From: an uncultured Bacteroidia bacterium
Lineage (GTDB): Bacteria; Bacteroidota; Bacteroidia; Bacteroidales; UBA932
Assembly (NCBI GenBank): GCA_902785065.1
Contig: CACZXH010000003.1
Coordinates: 53,375 to 117,374 of the forward strand
Reading direction: 5' to 3'
DNA: 64,000 nt
The notes beneath the pieces were generated by a model. That model had not been told where the DNA came from. It made no database searches and saw nothing but the letters and a program-made list of their open reading frames with translations. A program made the translations under genes and the position numbers. How positions within the stretch are numbered: position 1 is the first letter of the stretch; each line of letters begins with the position of its first letter. Of the stretch, positions 53,308 through 61,401 are shown piece by piece.

Positions 53308-54423
53308 TCCGAATGTCAATCGCCTCCCCATAAGAAAAATATTCTTATCATATAATTGAGGATAATTGATCGGGAGTTCCTCTCCAGCGATCAAGCAAAG
53401 AGAACAGGCTTTAAGTATTTTCCCCATCACATTCCTCCCCTCCCAAACGCCGACGTTGTTCATCTTCAATTCTTCTTCTGCAATCTCCTTCTTTTTTGCA
53501 GCAGGATGCAACCCTTTATACTTCTCTCCCTTCGCCCTACGTCTCCGCCATAATTCCGTATTATGACACCCCCAGATCTTTGCCGTTGGGTCATATTTAC
53601 CTGTACTATCTTCCACGATCATTGCATTTAACGGAACTTGCCTCAACAATTTGGCGAAATCTGCATTCGTTTTACACTTCTGCCATACAACCCACTTCAT
53701 CCATTCGATGTTAAACGGTATTCCCGTCTCAGGGTCGCATTCCGTCCAATCCCTCCGTCCTAATCTCTTATTTTGCTCCCGGATCTCCTTCTTTGCCTTC
53801 CATCCATTGTCGTTCTCTTGGAGTTGTTTTTGGATATTCAGATGTTCAGGAGTATTGTTCGAAAACAATCCTGCAATATAAGCAGCTTCGCTATTATTGA
53901 AATGAACATCACCTAACTGGAACCCAAACCCTTTTACCATATTGCCGACGTTGAACTTCTGCCCATCAATAATGTCGTCTTGGCTCTTAAAACTTCGAAC
54001 TAGAACCGTAGTTGCATCGATATGCTCCTCTTTCAGATAATCAATATCCTCCAACTTATAATTTCGTTGTTTGGGAAGAATTGCTTCCTTGAAATTATAG
54101 TCAGCCTCTCTCCGTTCAATCTCTGCAACAATGTCTCGGAGAGCCTTCAGAGATGAAACCTTCCGAATAATACCATTCCCGAATTCGATGTAACCAGCGA
54201 TCTTGAATTGGTCACCTCTGTCTTCAATCGTCTCATGCAAATCGTATGTTGAAACATTGAGCGCTTCCGCAATTTTAACGAGCGTGTTCGGCTTTAGTTC
54301 CTGTCGCCCGTTGAGGATCCGATTAACAGTTTCTTTGGTCAGACCGCTTTGTTCAGCCAGCTGTTTTTGCGTCATGTTCTTCTTGATCAAAAGACCTTTG
54401 ATCCGTTCAATGGCATCTTTCAT
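53266..54423 (-). CDS. XRE-type HTH protein fused to a NADAR (YbiA/DUF1768-like) domain
   Basis: 385 residues. Residues 5-60 form a clear XRE helix-turn-helix (KKNMTQKQLAEQSGLTKETV, NRILNGRQELKPNTLVKIAEAL). Residues about 155-350 match the NADAR fold: FNNSEAAYIAGLFSNN, AKKEIREQNKRLGRRDW, WMKWVVWQKCKTNADFAKLL, LNAMIVEDSTGKYDPTAKIWG and VWEGRNVMGKILKA. NADAR domains remove ADP-ribose from guanine or act in NAD/ADP-ribose chemistry and recur in defence islands. The HTH fusion suggests a repressor or sensor that couples ADP-ribose hydrolysis to transcription. Island position beside a restriction enzyme supports a defence or anti-defence role; no DarT-like partner is visible. Confidence 0.82.
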   Translation of the reverse strand: MKDAIERIKGLLIKKNMTQKQLAEQSGLTKETVNRILNGRQELKPNTLVKIAEALNVSTYDLHETIEDRGDQFKIAGYIEFGNGIIRKVSSLKALRDIVAEIERREADYNFKEAILPKQRNYKLEDIDYLKEEHIDATTVLVRSFKSQDDIIDGQKFNVGNMVKGFGFQLGDVHFNNSEAAYIAGLFSNNTPEHLNIQKQLQENDNGWKAKKEIREQNKRLGRRDWTECDPETGIPFNIEWMKWVVWQKCKTNADFAKLLRQVPLNAMIVEDSTGKYDPTAKIWGCHNTELWRRRRAKGEKYKGLHPAAKKKEIAEEELKMNNVGVWEGRNVMGKILKACSLCLIAGEELPINYPQLYDKNIFLMGRRLTFGLSILGRYTFSIRK

Positions 54424-54444
54424 TTGAAATGATTTTTCTCCCTA

Positions 54445-54452
54445 CAAATATA
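54445..54452 (-). promoter_or_regulatory. -7 element (TATATTTG) of the XRE-NADAR gene
   Basis: The minus strand reads TATATTTG 21 bases before the ATG at 54423. The 206 bases from 54424 to 54629 hold this element and AT-rich DNA. They also hold the inverted repeat GGGTCT / AGACCC (about 54616-54639), which may terminate or regulate the upstream rep gene. Confidence 0.5.
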
Positions 54453-54629
54453 CGAGAAAAATGATAACAATATCAATCGAATATTTTATCTTAAACGGAT
54501 ATGTATTTTTACCCATGTCATGCCCTCTTCAGGTATTAAATTGATAGCGATCTTTTTTTGATATCCTATCTGCATATCTTTCAAGTCCTTGGCCTCAAAA
54601 AATATGCACTGGTGGGGTCTGTTGTTATT

Positions 54630-55502
54630 CTAGACCCTGCCATTGCAAGTAATAATGTCTTGCCACGCCAATTTCACTCGTCCTTTGGTGAACCTTAGCA
54701 CAGAAGAAAGATGGTAATAATACATATCCATCAAGGTCTCTTGGTCAAATAGCATTTCTTCGCATTGAATAACATTGTTTTTCTTACAATAGTCCTGCAA
54801 CTCTTGATAATGCAAACGGACTTCTAGACGGAATAGGTATCTTGGGTCATTGTAGTAATCCAAAATGTACTCTTTTCCGGATCCCTCCACCTCCGCTTTT
54901 TTATCATAACTTTGTACGGTGATGCCATTCTCCTTCTTTTTTATGGCTTTCGCCTGCCGTATCGTTATGGTCGGGCATTTAAGCCGATCAAGGGAGGTGG
55001 AGTAGTCAATTGTCACTCCTGGGATCCGTTTCTTCCGATCTTGTATTCTTTTACCGTTGAGGATAGTATCAACTTCTGGATTTCTCATCATCCGTTTAAT
55101 AATTGAACTGATATTTTTGCTATGATCAATAGCAATATCGATGGCCGTGAAATTATTAAAAACTAAGCCCAGCAAAGTAGGGAAAGAAAGCACTTGTTTT
55201 AATCTCTTTTGGTCATATAGTACAGAATTCACTACTTTGAGATAGCAGAACGTGCTATCTTCAGCACCATATCGGCCGTATTTGAACAAGCCAACTTCTT
55301 CCCTTGCCTCCACATCTCCAATACATATTGAAAACGTATATTCAAAGCGATCTCCTGAAACTCTATACACGGTAAACGGAGCAAACTCACGAAACTTGCC
55401 AACCTCAACGTGGGAAAGATCGTCTAGCAAAAGAGGATCCGCCAAGTAGCAGATCCTCAACTCATCAATTACAGGCTTCCCAATTTCCCCCTCTCTGGAC
55501 AT
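54630..55502 (-). CDS. Probable replication-initiation (Rep) protein of the island
   Basis: 290 residues. Landmarks are FEYTFSICIGDVEAREEVGL, NNFTAIDIAIDHSKNISSII, VQSYDKKAEVEGSGKEYIL and RLEVRLHYQELQDYCKKNN. The pattern TAIDIAIDH ... SYDKK ... FRLEVRLH resembles rolling-circle initiators of phages and plasmids (phage gpII/Rep_trans type), where Y and the ExR segment are near the active region. A catalytic tyrosine cannot be fixed by eye. A replication gene would mean that the excised island can replicate as a circle. It starts nine bases after the NUMOD3 gene. Confidence 0.5.
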   Translation of the reverse strand: MSREGEIGKPVIDELRICYLADPLLLDDLSHVEVGKFREFAPFTVYRVSGDRFEYTFSICIGDVEAREEVGLFKYGRYGAEDSTFCYLKVVNSVLYDQKRLKQVLSFPTLLGLVFNNFTAIDIAIDHSKNISSIIKRMMRNPEVDTILNGKRIQDRKKRIPGVTIDYSTSLDRLKCPTITIRQAKAIKKKENGITVQSYDKKAEVEGSGKEYILDYYNDPRYLFRLEVRLHYQELQDYCKKNNVIQCEEMLFDQETLMDMYYYHLSSVLRFTKGRVKLAWQDIITCNGRV

Positions 55503-55511
55503 GTCCTCATA

Positions 55512-55730
55512 CTATTTCCTTTTTGAGTTATTGCCCTGAGGATTGCCTAAATACTCATCCATAGAGAGATCCTGCTGCGGTCGATGCGGCACATCTTTCC
55601 AATACTCTTTCATTGCCTGACTGATGTGCTGGCGGTGCGTCGCACTTTTGGCTCGGCCTGTTGTTGCTTGGCTGATTTTCTCCCTATGCTCGTCGGAGAG
55701 TTCACGCCATTGTCGTTTATAGTTATTCAT
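55512..55730 (-). CDS. NUMOD3-type DNA-binding small protein
   Basis: 72 residues. ELSDEHREKISQATTGRAKS then THRQHISQAMKEYW matches the NUMOD3 helix-turn motif (S-x-E-x-R-x-KIS...G+...S-x-x-x-R-x-x-IS-x-A), usually part of homing endonucleases. Here it stands alone with a basic tail. It may act as a DNA-binding accessory to the adjacent Rep. An SD-like AGGAGG and a possible eight-codon leader (TTG start) precede it, out of frame, which is unusual for Bacteroidota. Confidence 0.65.
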   Translation of the reverse strand: MNNYKRQWRELSDEHREKISQATTGRAKSATHRQHISQAMKEYWKDVPHRPQQDLSMDEYLGNPQGNNSKRK

Positions 55731-56103
55731 TATTGTTCGAGCGTTTCAATGCTCCTCCTGTAATAAATATACTAACTCCCGTAAAAAAGAAAAGAGTAGT
55801 AGAATTCTGGTTTTTTGTGATCATGTCTATAATTCACTCAAGGCACCGTAGGTAGGGGTATTATACTTACTAATTAATTGTTGAAAAAACCGACTTACAT
55901 TGCTGATAATCAGCAAAATGGAGGGAGGACTTCCAGCCGTTAATACCTTATACGAAGAGGTGGAAAAACATGGTAAAAAAAGGCTCATTTTTCATTGATT
56001 TTTACCAAAATTGGCAGGAGCCACTCTCTATTTCCGTCAATAAACTCTACTACCTTTCTGAAGTCTCGCCATAAGTTCAAGATTTCGACTGTCGGGGGAG
56101 CTG
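55731..56103. other. Island right flank, no gene seen
   Basis: AT-rich intergenic DNA. It contains a TATATTTA promoter-like element for the NUMOD3 gene (about 55765), the inverted repeat TTGCTGATAATCAGCAA (about 55902), and the candidate right attachment core GTTCAAG (56075-56081). No convincing ORF or tRNA fold was found. Confidence 0.5.
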
Positions 56104-56137
56104 AAAACGCCTTTAGGTTATCCTAGGGGCGTTTTTC
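56104..56137 (+). terminator. Terminator at the island's right end
   Basis: AAAACGCC-TTTAGG-ttat-CCTAGG-GGCGTTTTT, an almost perfect stem with a five-T tract. It may be the original terminator of tRNA-Asn, pushed away by the insertion. Confidence 0.75.
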
Positions 56138-56164
56138 TTTGTTATTTGCACCACGTTTGCACAA

Positions 56165-56188
56165 CGAAAAGGGCCGGAGTGCCGGCCC
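56165..56188 (-). terminator. Terminator of the glycerophosphodiesterase gene
   Basis: The minus strand reads GGGCCGG, four-base loop, CCGGCCC, then TTTT, nine bases after the stop at 56197. Confidence 0.85.
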
Positions 56189-56196
56189 TGTATTTC

Positions 56197-57132
56197 CTAG
56201 TGTCTATTCTCATTCTTCAAGAAACGGATGAGATCGTTTGGGTAGTTGCTCTCCAAGATGTTGAAACCCTGGTCCACAAGCCAGCCCCAGCCTTCGGACG
56301 GGCGCTTGAACATGGACGTGTGGTCATCGTGCCCGGCTGTATGTTCAGGCCATGTAGCGGCTATGAAGGCACGGGAGCCGGATTCCAGCACTTTCGGGAG
56401 AAGGCGGTAAGTCTCGGAGTCCAGGGTTTTCATCCTGAACTGGAAAGCGATCGGGTGAAGCTTCTCCAGGTATTCGTCCACATAGGATTCGAGATGGGGG
56501 ATCGTGTCTTCAATGACAGGGCAGTAAATCACGCGCTCCAAATCCTTTCCGAAAATTCTCCGGGCTTTCTCATAAGGCCAGTTAAGGACGAATACGGCTT
56601 CTTCAAGAACGTCGTTCTTGCGCAGGATATTCAACAAGGCTCTTACCAGCGTGCCTTCTTCATGTCCCGGGATATCATAACTGGCTTTGTCCAGATATAG
56701 GCATATCTTGCCCTTGGTGAGTCCAATGAACTCTTCCAACGTGGGCACTTCCTGATCCGTCCGTCCGCCCCAGTTGGTTTTCAGATGGAGTTTCTTGATT
56801 TCAGCCAGGGTCATTTCTGAAATGGTTCCGGTTCCGTTGGTCATCCGGTCTACCGTGTAGTCGTGCATGATGACGATCTGGCCGTCTTTGGTCATCCGGA
56901 CATCTGTTTCAATGATGTCGGCGCCGAAAAAAAGGGCATGCCGGACCGCTTCCAATGAGTTTTCCGGCGCGTACAGGCAGTCGGCCCGGTGAGCGGCGAC
57001 CCAGACGTAATCAGTCTTCTGCTTAGACCGGAGCAAGTCAATGGTGTTGCTCTCCTGGGCATAGGCCATCCGGCCGGAGCCAAGCATCAGACCGATGATT
57101 ACTCCCCAGGCCATTATGCTACAAGTTTTCAT
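56197..57132 (-). CDS. Secreted glycerophosphodiester phosphodiesterase
   Basis: 311 residues with signal MKTCSIMAWGVIIGLMLGSG...AYA-Q. GDPD motifs are AAHRADCLYAPENSLEAVRHAL (HR), ADIIETDVRMTKDGQIVIMHD (ExD and HD) and TNGTGTISEMTLAEIKKL. It hydrolyses glycerophosphodiesters to glycerol-3-phosphate in the periplasm. Monocistronic, with a TATCTTTG promoter (57213-57206) and its own terminator. It is the first host-like gene after the island. Confidence 0.93.
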   Translation of the reverse strand: MKTCSIMAWGVIIGLMLGSGRMAYAQESNTIDLLRSKQKTDYVWVAAHRADCLYAPENSLEAVRHALFFGADIIETDVRMTKDGQIVIMHDYTVDRMTNGTGTISEMTLAEIKKLHLKTNWGGRTDQEVPTLEEFIGLTKGKICLYLDKASYDIPGHEEGTLVRALLNILRKNDVLEEAVFVLNWPYEKARRIFGKDLERVIYCPVIEDTIPHLESYVDEYLEKLHPIAFQFRMKTLDSETYRLLPKVLESGSRAFIAATWPEHTAGHDDHTSMFKRPSEGWGWLVDQGFNILESNYPNDLIRFLKNENRH

Positions 57133-57432
57133 TTTAGTCAGTAATATGTGCGCTAGTTTTAGTGCGGATGAAACAGCTGATACCCGGCTTCCCGGTTTCC
57201 AGTAACAAAGATACGTTTTTTTTCAGGACGATACAAGATGTCGGCACCGAGGATAATCGTAATTGGTTCAGTGCTAAGGTATTATAAAAAGGTCGGTTCC
57301 CAACCCCTCATTGAAAAGGGAGGTTGGGAACTGGTCGGTTTGTAACTCGCTGAATATCAGTCGTATGCAAAAAGGCGGGGACCAGACCCCCGAGGGACGC
57401 AGGCCAATCAAAGGATCTGCCTGGACGGGAAC
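57133..57432. other. Intergenic region with promoter and hairpin
   Basis: It contains the glycerophosphodiesterase -7 element (57206-57213, minus) and a 10-bp perfect hairpin GTTCCCAACC / GGTTGGGAAC (57296-57331, 16-base loop). The sequence GGTCGG precedes the hairpin and CTGGTCGG follows it; GCTGAATATCAG lies near 57350. The hairpin lacks a T tract. It may be a remnant of a mobile element end or a transcription attenuator. No gene is seen. Confidence 0.4.
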
Positions 57433-58200
57433 TTACAGATCGTCGATGGGATTCCTTCCCAGGGTGCCGGTGGAGGCCGTCGTGGCGGCGTTCGCGTACT
57501 TCAGGATGACGTGCCAGGAGGATTGGTTCGAGACGTCGGCATCCAGGGAAATGGTGCCGTTGGGCAGGTTGTAGACGGCGAGGTTCCGGTTGACGACCGG
57601 GTCGATGCCGTATTTCCGGGTCAGGTCCGCCTGGAGGTTGTCGTAGGCCTTTTCCAGGGCGTCCCAGTCCGAAATGACCGGGAAATCGACCCGGATTTCC
57701 TGGACCGGGTTGCCGGTCGGAGTCACCTTGCAGCCGCTGTAGCCGGCGAAGTCACCCGTGTAGGTGCCGTTCCCGGCATTCCTGAATCCGGCCTTGACCA
57801 GTTCCGATCCGAAGGCCGACAGCGAGCCGGTCAACGGGATGCCCTTGAAGGTGAGGGGAGCCGATGCCGTGGTGGTCGTGGACGGAGTCTGCGTGGTCTG
57901 GGTCTGGGTGGACGGTTTCTGGCCCTGGTATTTGCCGATGCCGAGTTCCCGTTCCAGGTCCTCGATGTCGGGGTCCTGGTTCGAAGTCGTTCCGGAGGGT
58001 TGTTTCTTCGGGCTGAACCAGCCGCCGGATTCCTCCGAATTCCCTTTGCCGGATCCGACCGATCCGCCGGTGCCGCCCGATCCGCCGGGCAGGTTGATGA
58101 CGCTTCCGAATTGGCTGGAGCACCACCTCACGGCCAGGAAAATGACCGCGACGGTGATGATGAGCCGGAGGAGTTTCTTCAATCCATTCTGCATATTCAT
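57433..58200 (-). CDS. Hypothetical membrane-anchored protein
   Basis: 255 residues. One N-terminal membrane helix (LLRLIITVAVIFLAVRW) is followed by a Gly/Ser/Thr/Gln-rich low-complexity region (about 35-115, including TQTQTTQTPSTTTT), then a folded C-terminal domain of about 130 residues (LTFKGIPLTGSLSAFGSELV, DWDALEKAYDNLQADLTRKYG). No family recognised; the last domain resembles small envelope proteins with an alpha/beta fold. Starts at 58200; an ATG six bases later is equally possible. It lies 18 bases downstream of the esterase stop on the same strand, probably one operon. Confidence 0.7.
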   Translation of the reverse strand: MNMQNGLKKLLRLIITVAVIFLAVRWCSSQFGSVINLPGGSGGTGGSVGSGKGNSEESGGWFSPKKQPSGTTSNQDPDIEDLERELGIGKYQGQKPSTQTQTTQTPSTTTTASAPLTFKGIPLTGSLSAFGSELVKAGFRNAGNGTYTGDFAGYSGCKVTPTGNPVQEIRVDFPVISDWDALEKAYDNLQADLTRKYGIDPVVNRNLAVYNLPNGTISLDADVSNQSSWHVILKYANAATTASTGTLGRNPIDDL

Positions 58201-58218
58201 CGATGTTTAGGTGATTGT

Positions 58219-59082
58219 CTATTTTCCGAAATTCCGGGAGGCGAAGGGCAGCGAGAGGCGGAGGGCGGTGTGCCAGTACTCCCAGCCGTGCCAGCCGTCG
58301 CGGATGCGGAGCTCGCTGCGGAGGCCGCGGGCGCGCATCTTCTGGAAGAGGGCGACGGACAGGTCCATCAGGCCGTCGTCGTCGCCGCAGTCGAAGAACC
58401 ACTTCACGGTGCGGAGTTGCTCCAGGGTGGCGTCATCGGCCTTGTCGATAAAATCGAGGGCGGAGTGCTCGCGGACGGCTTTGTTCACCAGGTAGAACTT
58501 GTCCTTTTCCATGTCTTCGCGCACGGTACTGTCCAGCCAGGCGCTCATCGCATAGCAGCTGGAGAACATGTCCGGGTGTCGCTGGGCATAGACGGTGCTG
58601 CCGCCGCCGCCCATCGACAGGCCCATGACAGCGCGGTGCTGCTTGTCGCCGTAGATTTTGTAACGGGCCTCGACCGTGGGGATCAACTCCTTGAAGAAGA
58701 AGTCCTCGTAAGGGTGGCCGGGCATGTTGAAATAGCCGTTCCAGTTGTTGTGGATGTCGGGGTCGCCGGCGTTGGGCATGATGATGACCATCGGCACGAT
58801 CTCGCCGCTGGCGATGAGCTCGTCCACCACGTCCTTCATATGGCCCGTGGTCGCCCAATCCTTATAGGTGCCGTACAGGCCGTGGAGGAGGTAGACGACC
58901 GGGTACTTGACGTCCGAGGCGGGGTCGAAGCCGGCGGGCAGGTACACGTTGATGTCGACAGGACCGCCGAGAAGGGGACTGTCCACCCGGTCGGCGCGGA
59001 TGACACTCTGGCGGAGCGGCTGGCCGAAGGCGGCGGGAAGGAGAAGCAGGCCTGCGAGGAGGCTCATCATCAGTCTTTTCAT
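58219..59082 (-). CDS. Secreted esterase of the CE1/putative-esterase family
   Basis: 287 residues with signal MKRLMMSLLAGLLLLPAAFG-Q. Alpha/beta-hydrolase motifs are YPVVYLLHGLYGTYKDW, VPMVIIMPNAG, HRAVMGLSMGGGG (nucleophile Ser), WFFDCGDDDGLMD (acid) and DGWHGWEYWHTAL (His). It resembles S-formylglutathione hydrolase/feruloyl esterase-like Bacteroidota enzymes that deacylate plant polysaccharides; the substrate is not certain. In-frame ATGs at 59085 and 59106 exist; 59082 gives the cleanest signal peptide. Confidence 0.87.
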   Translation of the reverse strand: MKRLMMSLLAGLLLLPAAFGQPLRQSVIRADRVDSPLLGGPVDINVYLPAGFDPASDVKYPVVYLLHGLYGTYKDWATTGHMKDVVDELIASGEIVPMVIIMPNAGDPDIHNNWNGYFNMPGHPYEDFFFKELIPTVEARYKIYGDKQHRAVMGLSMGGGGSTVYAQRHPDMFSSCYAMSAWLDSTVREDMEKDKFYLVNKAVREHSALDFIDKADDATLEQLRTVKWFFDCGDDDGLMDLSVALFQKMRARGLRSELRIRDGWHGWEYWHTALRLSLPFASRNFGK

Positions 59083-59190
59083 CATTCGGGAAATTGGTTT
59101 TCCCAAATGTAATGATTCTCCCGGTTTTTTTCATCGTTTTTGGGAAATAGTTTTCGATTCGCACCGGAAAAATACCTATCTTTACAAGGT

Positions 59191-61401
59191 ATGGCAATCG
59201 ACATTGACAAATTCGTTCACGACCAGTTGTCGGTCTGGCCCGCCGTGGCGGCGAAGTACCGCGCGCTGAAGAGCGCCCAGACCCGCCAGATGACCATCGG
59301 CGGTATCCTCGTCACCCTTCAGTCGAACCCGGGCCGGCTGCCCATCTTCGACCACGGCTGCCCGCTGTGCGAGGAGAACTACCTGGACCATCAGCATTTC
59401 CTTCCGTTCGAAGGCCGCAAGGGCCGGAAATACCGCATCCTGGTGAACCGGGCGCCCATCTTCCCGAACCACCTCGTGATCACCCGGGACGTCCACGTCC
59501 CCCAGACCATCTGGCACCGCTATCCGGACATGCTGGACCTCGCCGTCCAGTTCCCGGACTACGTCATCTTCTACAACAGCCCCTACAGCGGCACCACCGT
59601 CCCCGGCCACGCGCATTTCCAGGCCTGCCCCAAGGGATACATGCCCCTGGAGCGCATCGCCGGCCGGCTCCTCCACAACATCGCGATGAACGGGGGGCAG
59701 GTCCCGGAGAGCCTTTCCGCCAATGTCTCCTTCGTGGATTCGGTCCGGGACGCCCAGCTGTTCCATTACAAGCACTTCACCCGGGGCGTCTTCCTGCTCC
59801 GCGCGGAGACGGCCAAGTCCATGGCGAAGATGTTCTACCGCCTCCTGGACTGCTGCGACCTCGCGGAAGGGGAGATGGAACCGCGCTTCAACGCCCTCAC
59901 CTTCTTCAGCGAAGGCGAGTACCGTGCCGTCGTGATGTGCAGGGCGGCGCACCGACCGCACCATTTCTATGCGGAAGGGGAGGAGCATTTCGCCCTGAGC
60001 CCCGGCGCGGCTGACATGGCCGGCTTCTTCGTCATTCCGGAAGTGGCCGATTACGAGCGCCTTACGCCGAAGATTCTGACGGACATCCTGCAGGAGATCT
60101 CCCTCTCCGAGAAGCAAGAGGAGCGTCTCCTCTGGCGTCTGGTCCGCACCCAGCCCAAGATCGAGGTGGGCATCCTTTCCGGCCCGGAAATCACGTTCGA
60201 AATCATTTCCGACGGCGCCGGTCCGCAGAAAGTCTCCTACCGCGAGGGAAAGATCGACTATAACGGCACCCTGTACGACGAGCTTGTCTTCGAAGCCCCG
60301 ACCATTTCCACCCTCTTCGCCGAACCGTCGTTCATCCTGTACGGCGTGACCATCGGCGTGGACTTCCATTGGCAGCGGCAGCAGGACCAGCAGTTCGCCG
60401 GCACCCTCAAGTTCATTGTGGACGAAGGCAAGGTAGTGGCCGTCAATGTCATCGGCGTCGAGGACTATCTCCTGAGCGTCATTTCCTCCGAAATGAAGGC
60501 GACGGCCTCGCCGGAATTCCTGAAGGCCCATGCGGTCATCTCTCGCTCCTGGGTGATGGCGCAGATCGCCCACCGGAAGGCCCGGAAGAAAGCCCCTGTG
60601 CCCTTTTCCTTCGATAACGTGCCCTCGCTCGTGACCTGGCTGGACGCCGCCCGGCCGTCCGGACCGGAGGGGCCCGTGGGCGAAATCGTCAAATGGTTCG
60701 ACCACGACGACCACCATCATTTCGATGTCTGTGCCGACGACCACTGCCAGCGCTACCAGGGCCTGACCCTGGCGGTCGGGGAGAAGGTCCGTGCGGCCAT
60801 TGACGAAACCTGGGGCCTCACGCTCCGCTGTGGCGGGGATTTGGTCGACGCCCGCTTCTACAAGTGCTGCGGCGGCAAGACCGAACGCTTCTCCACGGCC
60901 TGGGCCGATGAAGACTATCCGTACCTGACGGTCCACGACGACCCCTGGTGTGACACCCATGACAAGGAAATCCTGGGCCAGGTCCTGAACGATTATGACC
61001 TGGAGACCGAGGATTTCCACGACTGGACCGTCCGCTATCAGCGTGCGGACCTTGCCGCCCTCATCACCCGGCGCTCCGGCGTGGATATCGGCGACCTCGT
61101 CGCCCTGGAACCCCTCGAGCGCGGCGGCTCCGGCCGCATCAAGAAACTCCGCATCGTCGGCTCCAAGACCACGCTTACCGTGGGCAAGGAACTGATTATC
61201 CGCCGATTCCTCTCCGAAAGCCACCTGTACAGCTCCTGGTTCGACGTGGAAATGACCGGCGACGAGGTCGTCCTCCATGGCCACGGCTGGGGCCACGGCG
61301 TGGGCCTGTGCCAGATCGGCGCCGCCGTCATGGCCGCCAAGGGCAAGACCTTCGAAGAAATCCTCTCCTTCTACTATCCCGGAACAACCCTCGAACGATG
61401 A
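59191..61401 (+). CDS. DUF4922-SpoIID/LytB fusion protein
   Basis: 736 residues. The N-terminal ~310 residues match DUF4922, a HIT/GalT-like fold: CPLCEENYLDHQHFLPFEG, RILVNRAPIFPNHLVITRDV and TTVPGHAHFQACPKG (HxHxQ, as in nucleotidyl-transferases/phosphorylases). The C-terminal ~400 residues match SpoIID/LytB: GTLKFIVDEGKVVAVNVIGV, EDYLLSVISSEMKATASPEF, LKAHAVISRSWVM, FYKCCGGKTE and HGHGWGHGVGLCQIGAAVMA. SpoIID proteins are peptidoglycan lytic enzymes or amidase enhancers that act outside the membrane, yet no signal peptide or membrane helix is visible here. It overlaps the AmpG-like gene (ATGA), and the third gene is NamZ. A TATCTTTA promoter-like element is at 59177-59184. Confidence 0.85.
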   Translation: MAIDIDKFVHDQLSVWPAVAAKYRALKSAQTRQMTIGGILVTLQSNPGRLPIFDHGCPLCEENYLDHQHFLPFEGRKGRKYRILVNRAPIFPNHLVITRDVHVPQTIWHRYPDMLDLAVQFPDYVIFYNSPYSGTTVPGHAHFQACPKGYMPLERIAGRLLHNIAMNGGQVPESLSANVSFVDSVRDAQLFHYKHFTRGVFLLRAETAKSMAKMFYRLLDCCDLAEGEMEPRFNALTFFSEGEYRAVVMCRAAHRPHHFYAEGEEHFALSPGAADMAGFFVIPEVADYERLTPKILTDILQEISLSEKQEERLLWRLVRTQPKIEVGILSGPEITFEIISDGAGPQKVSYREGKIDYNGTLYDELVFEAPTISTLFAEPSFILYGVTIGVDFHWQRQQDQQFAGTLKFIVDEGKVVAVNVIGVEDYLLSVISSEMKATASPEFLKAHAVISRSWVMAQIAHRKARKKAPVPFSFDNVPSLVTWLDAARPSGPEGPVGEIVKWFDHDDHHHFDVCADDHCQRYQGLTLAVGEKVRAAIDETWGLTLRCGGDLVDARFYKCCGGKTERFSTAWADEDYPYLTVHDDPWCDTHDKEILGQVLNDYDLETEDFHDWTVRYQRADLAALITRRSGVDIGDLVALEPLERGGSGRIKKLRIVGSKTTLTVGKELIIRRFLSESHLYSSWFDVEMTGDEVVLHGHGWGHGVGLCQIGAAVMAAKGKTFEEILSFYYPGTTLER

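Larger units (their letters stand above)
46430..56081. mobile_element. Genomic island integrated at tRNA-Asn
   Basis: Base composition falls sharply just after the tRNA and recovers near 56,140. The island carries a large serine recombinase at the tRNA junction, a small serine recombinase, a Rep-like protein, a NUMOD3 protein, a DUF2693 protein, a restriction-modification enzyme and an HTH-NADAR protein. The left boundary is inside the tRNA 3' end. The right boundary is uncertain: GTTCAAG (56075-56081) matches the tRNA T loop (46430-46436) and is followed by GGGGGAGC, similar to the tRNA end GGGGAGC. A rho-independent terminator at 56104-56137 may be the displaced tRNA terminator. No conjugation genes were seen. 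Confidence 0.75.

Noticed and set aside
56050-56100. tRNA fragment at the island's right end
   Set aside because: GTTCAAG and GGGGGAGC resemble tRNA parts, but T-arm and acceptor stems do not pair; kept only as a candidate attachment core.
57290-57335. GTTCCCAACC hairpin as an intrinsic terminator
   Set aside because: The stem is perfect, but no T tract follows on either strand and no gene ends next to it; left as an unexplained hairpin.
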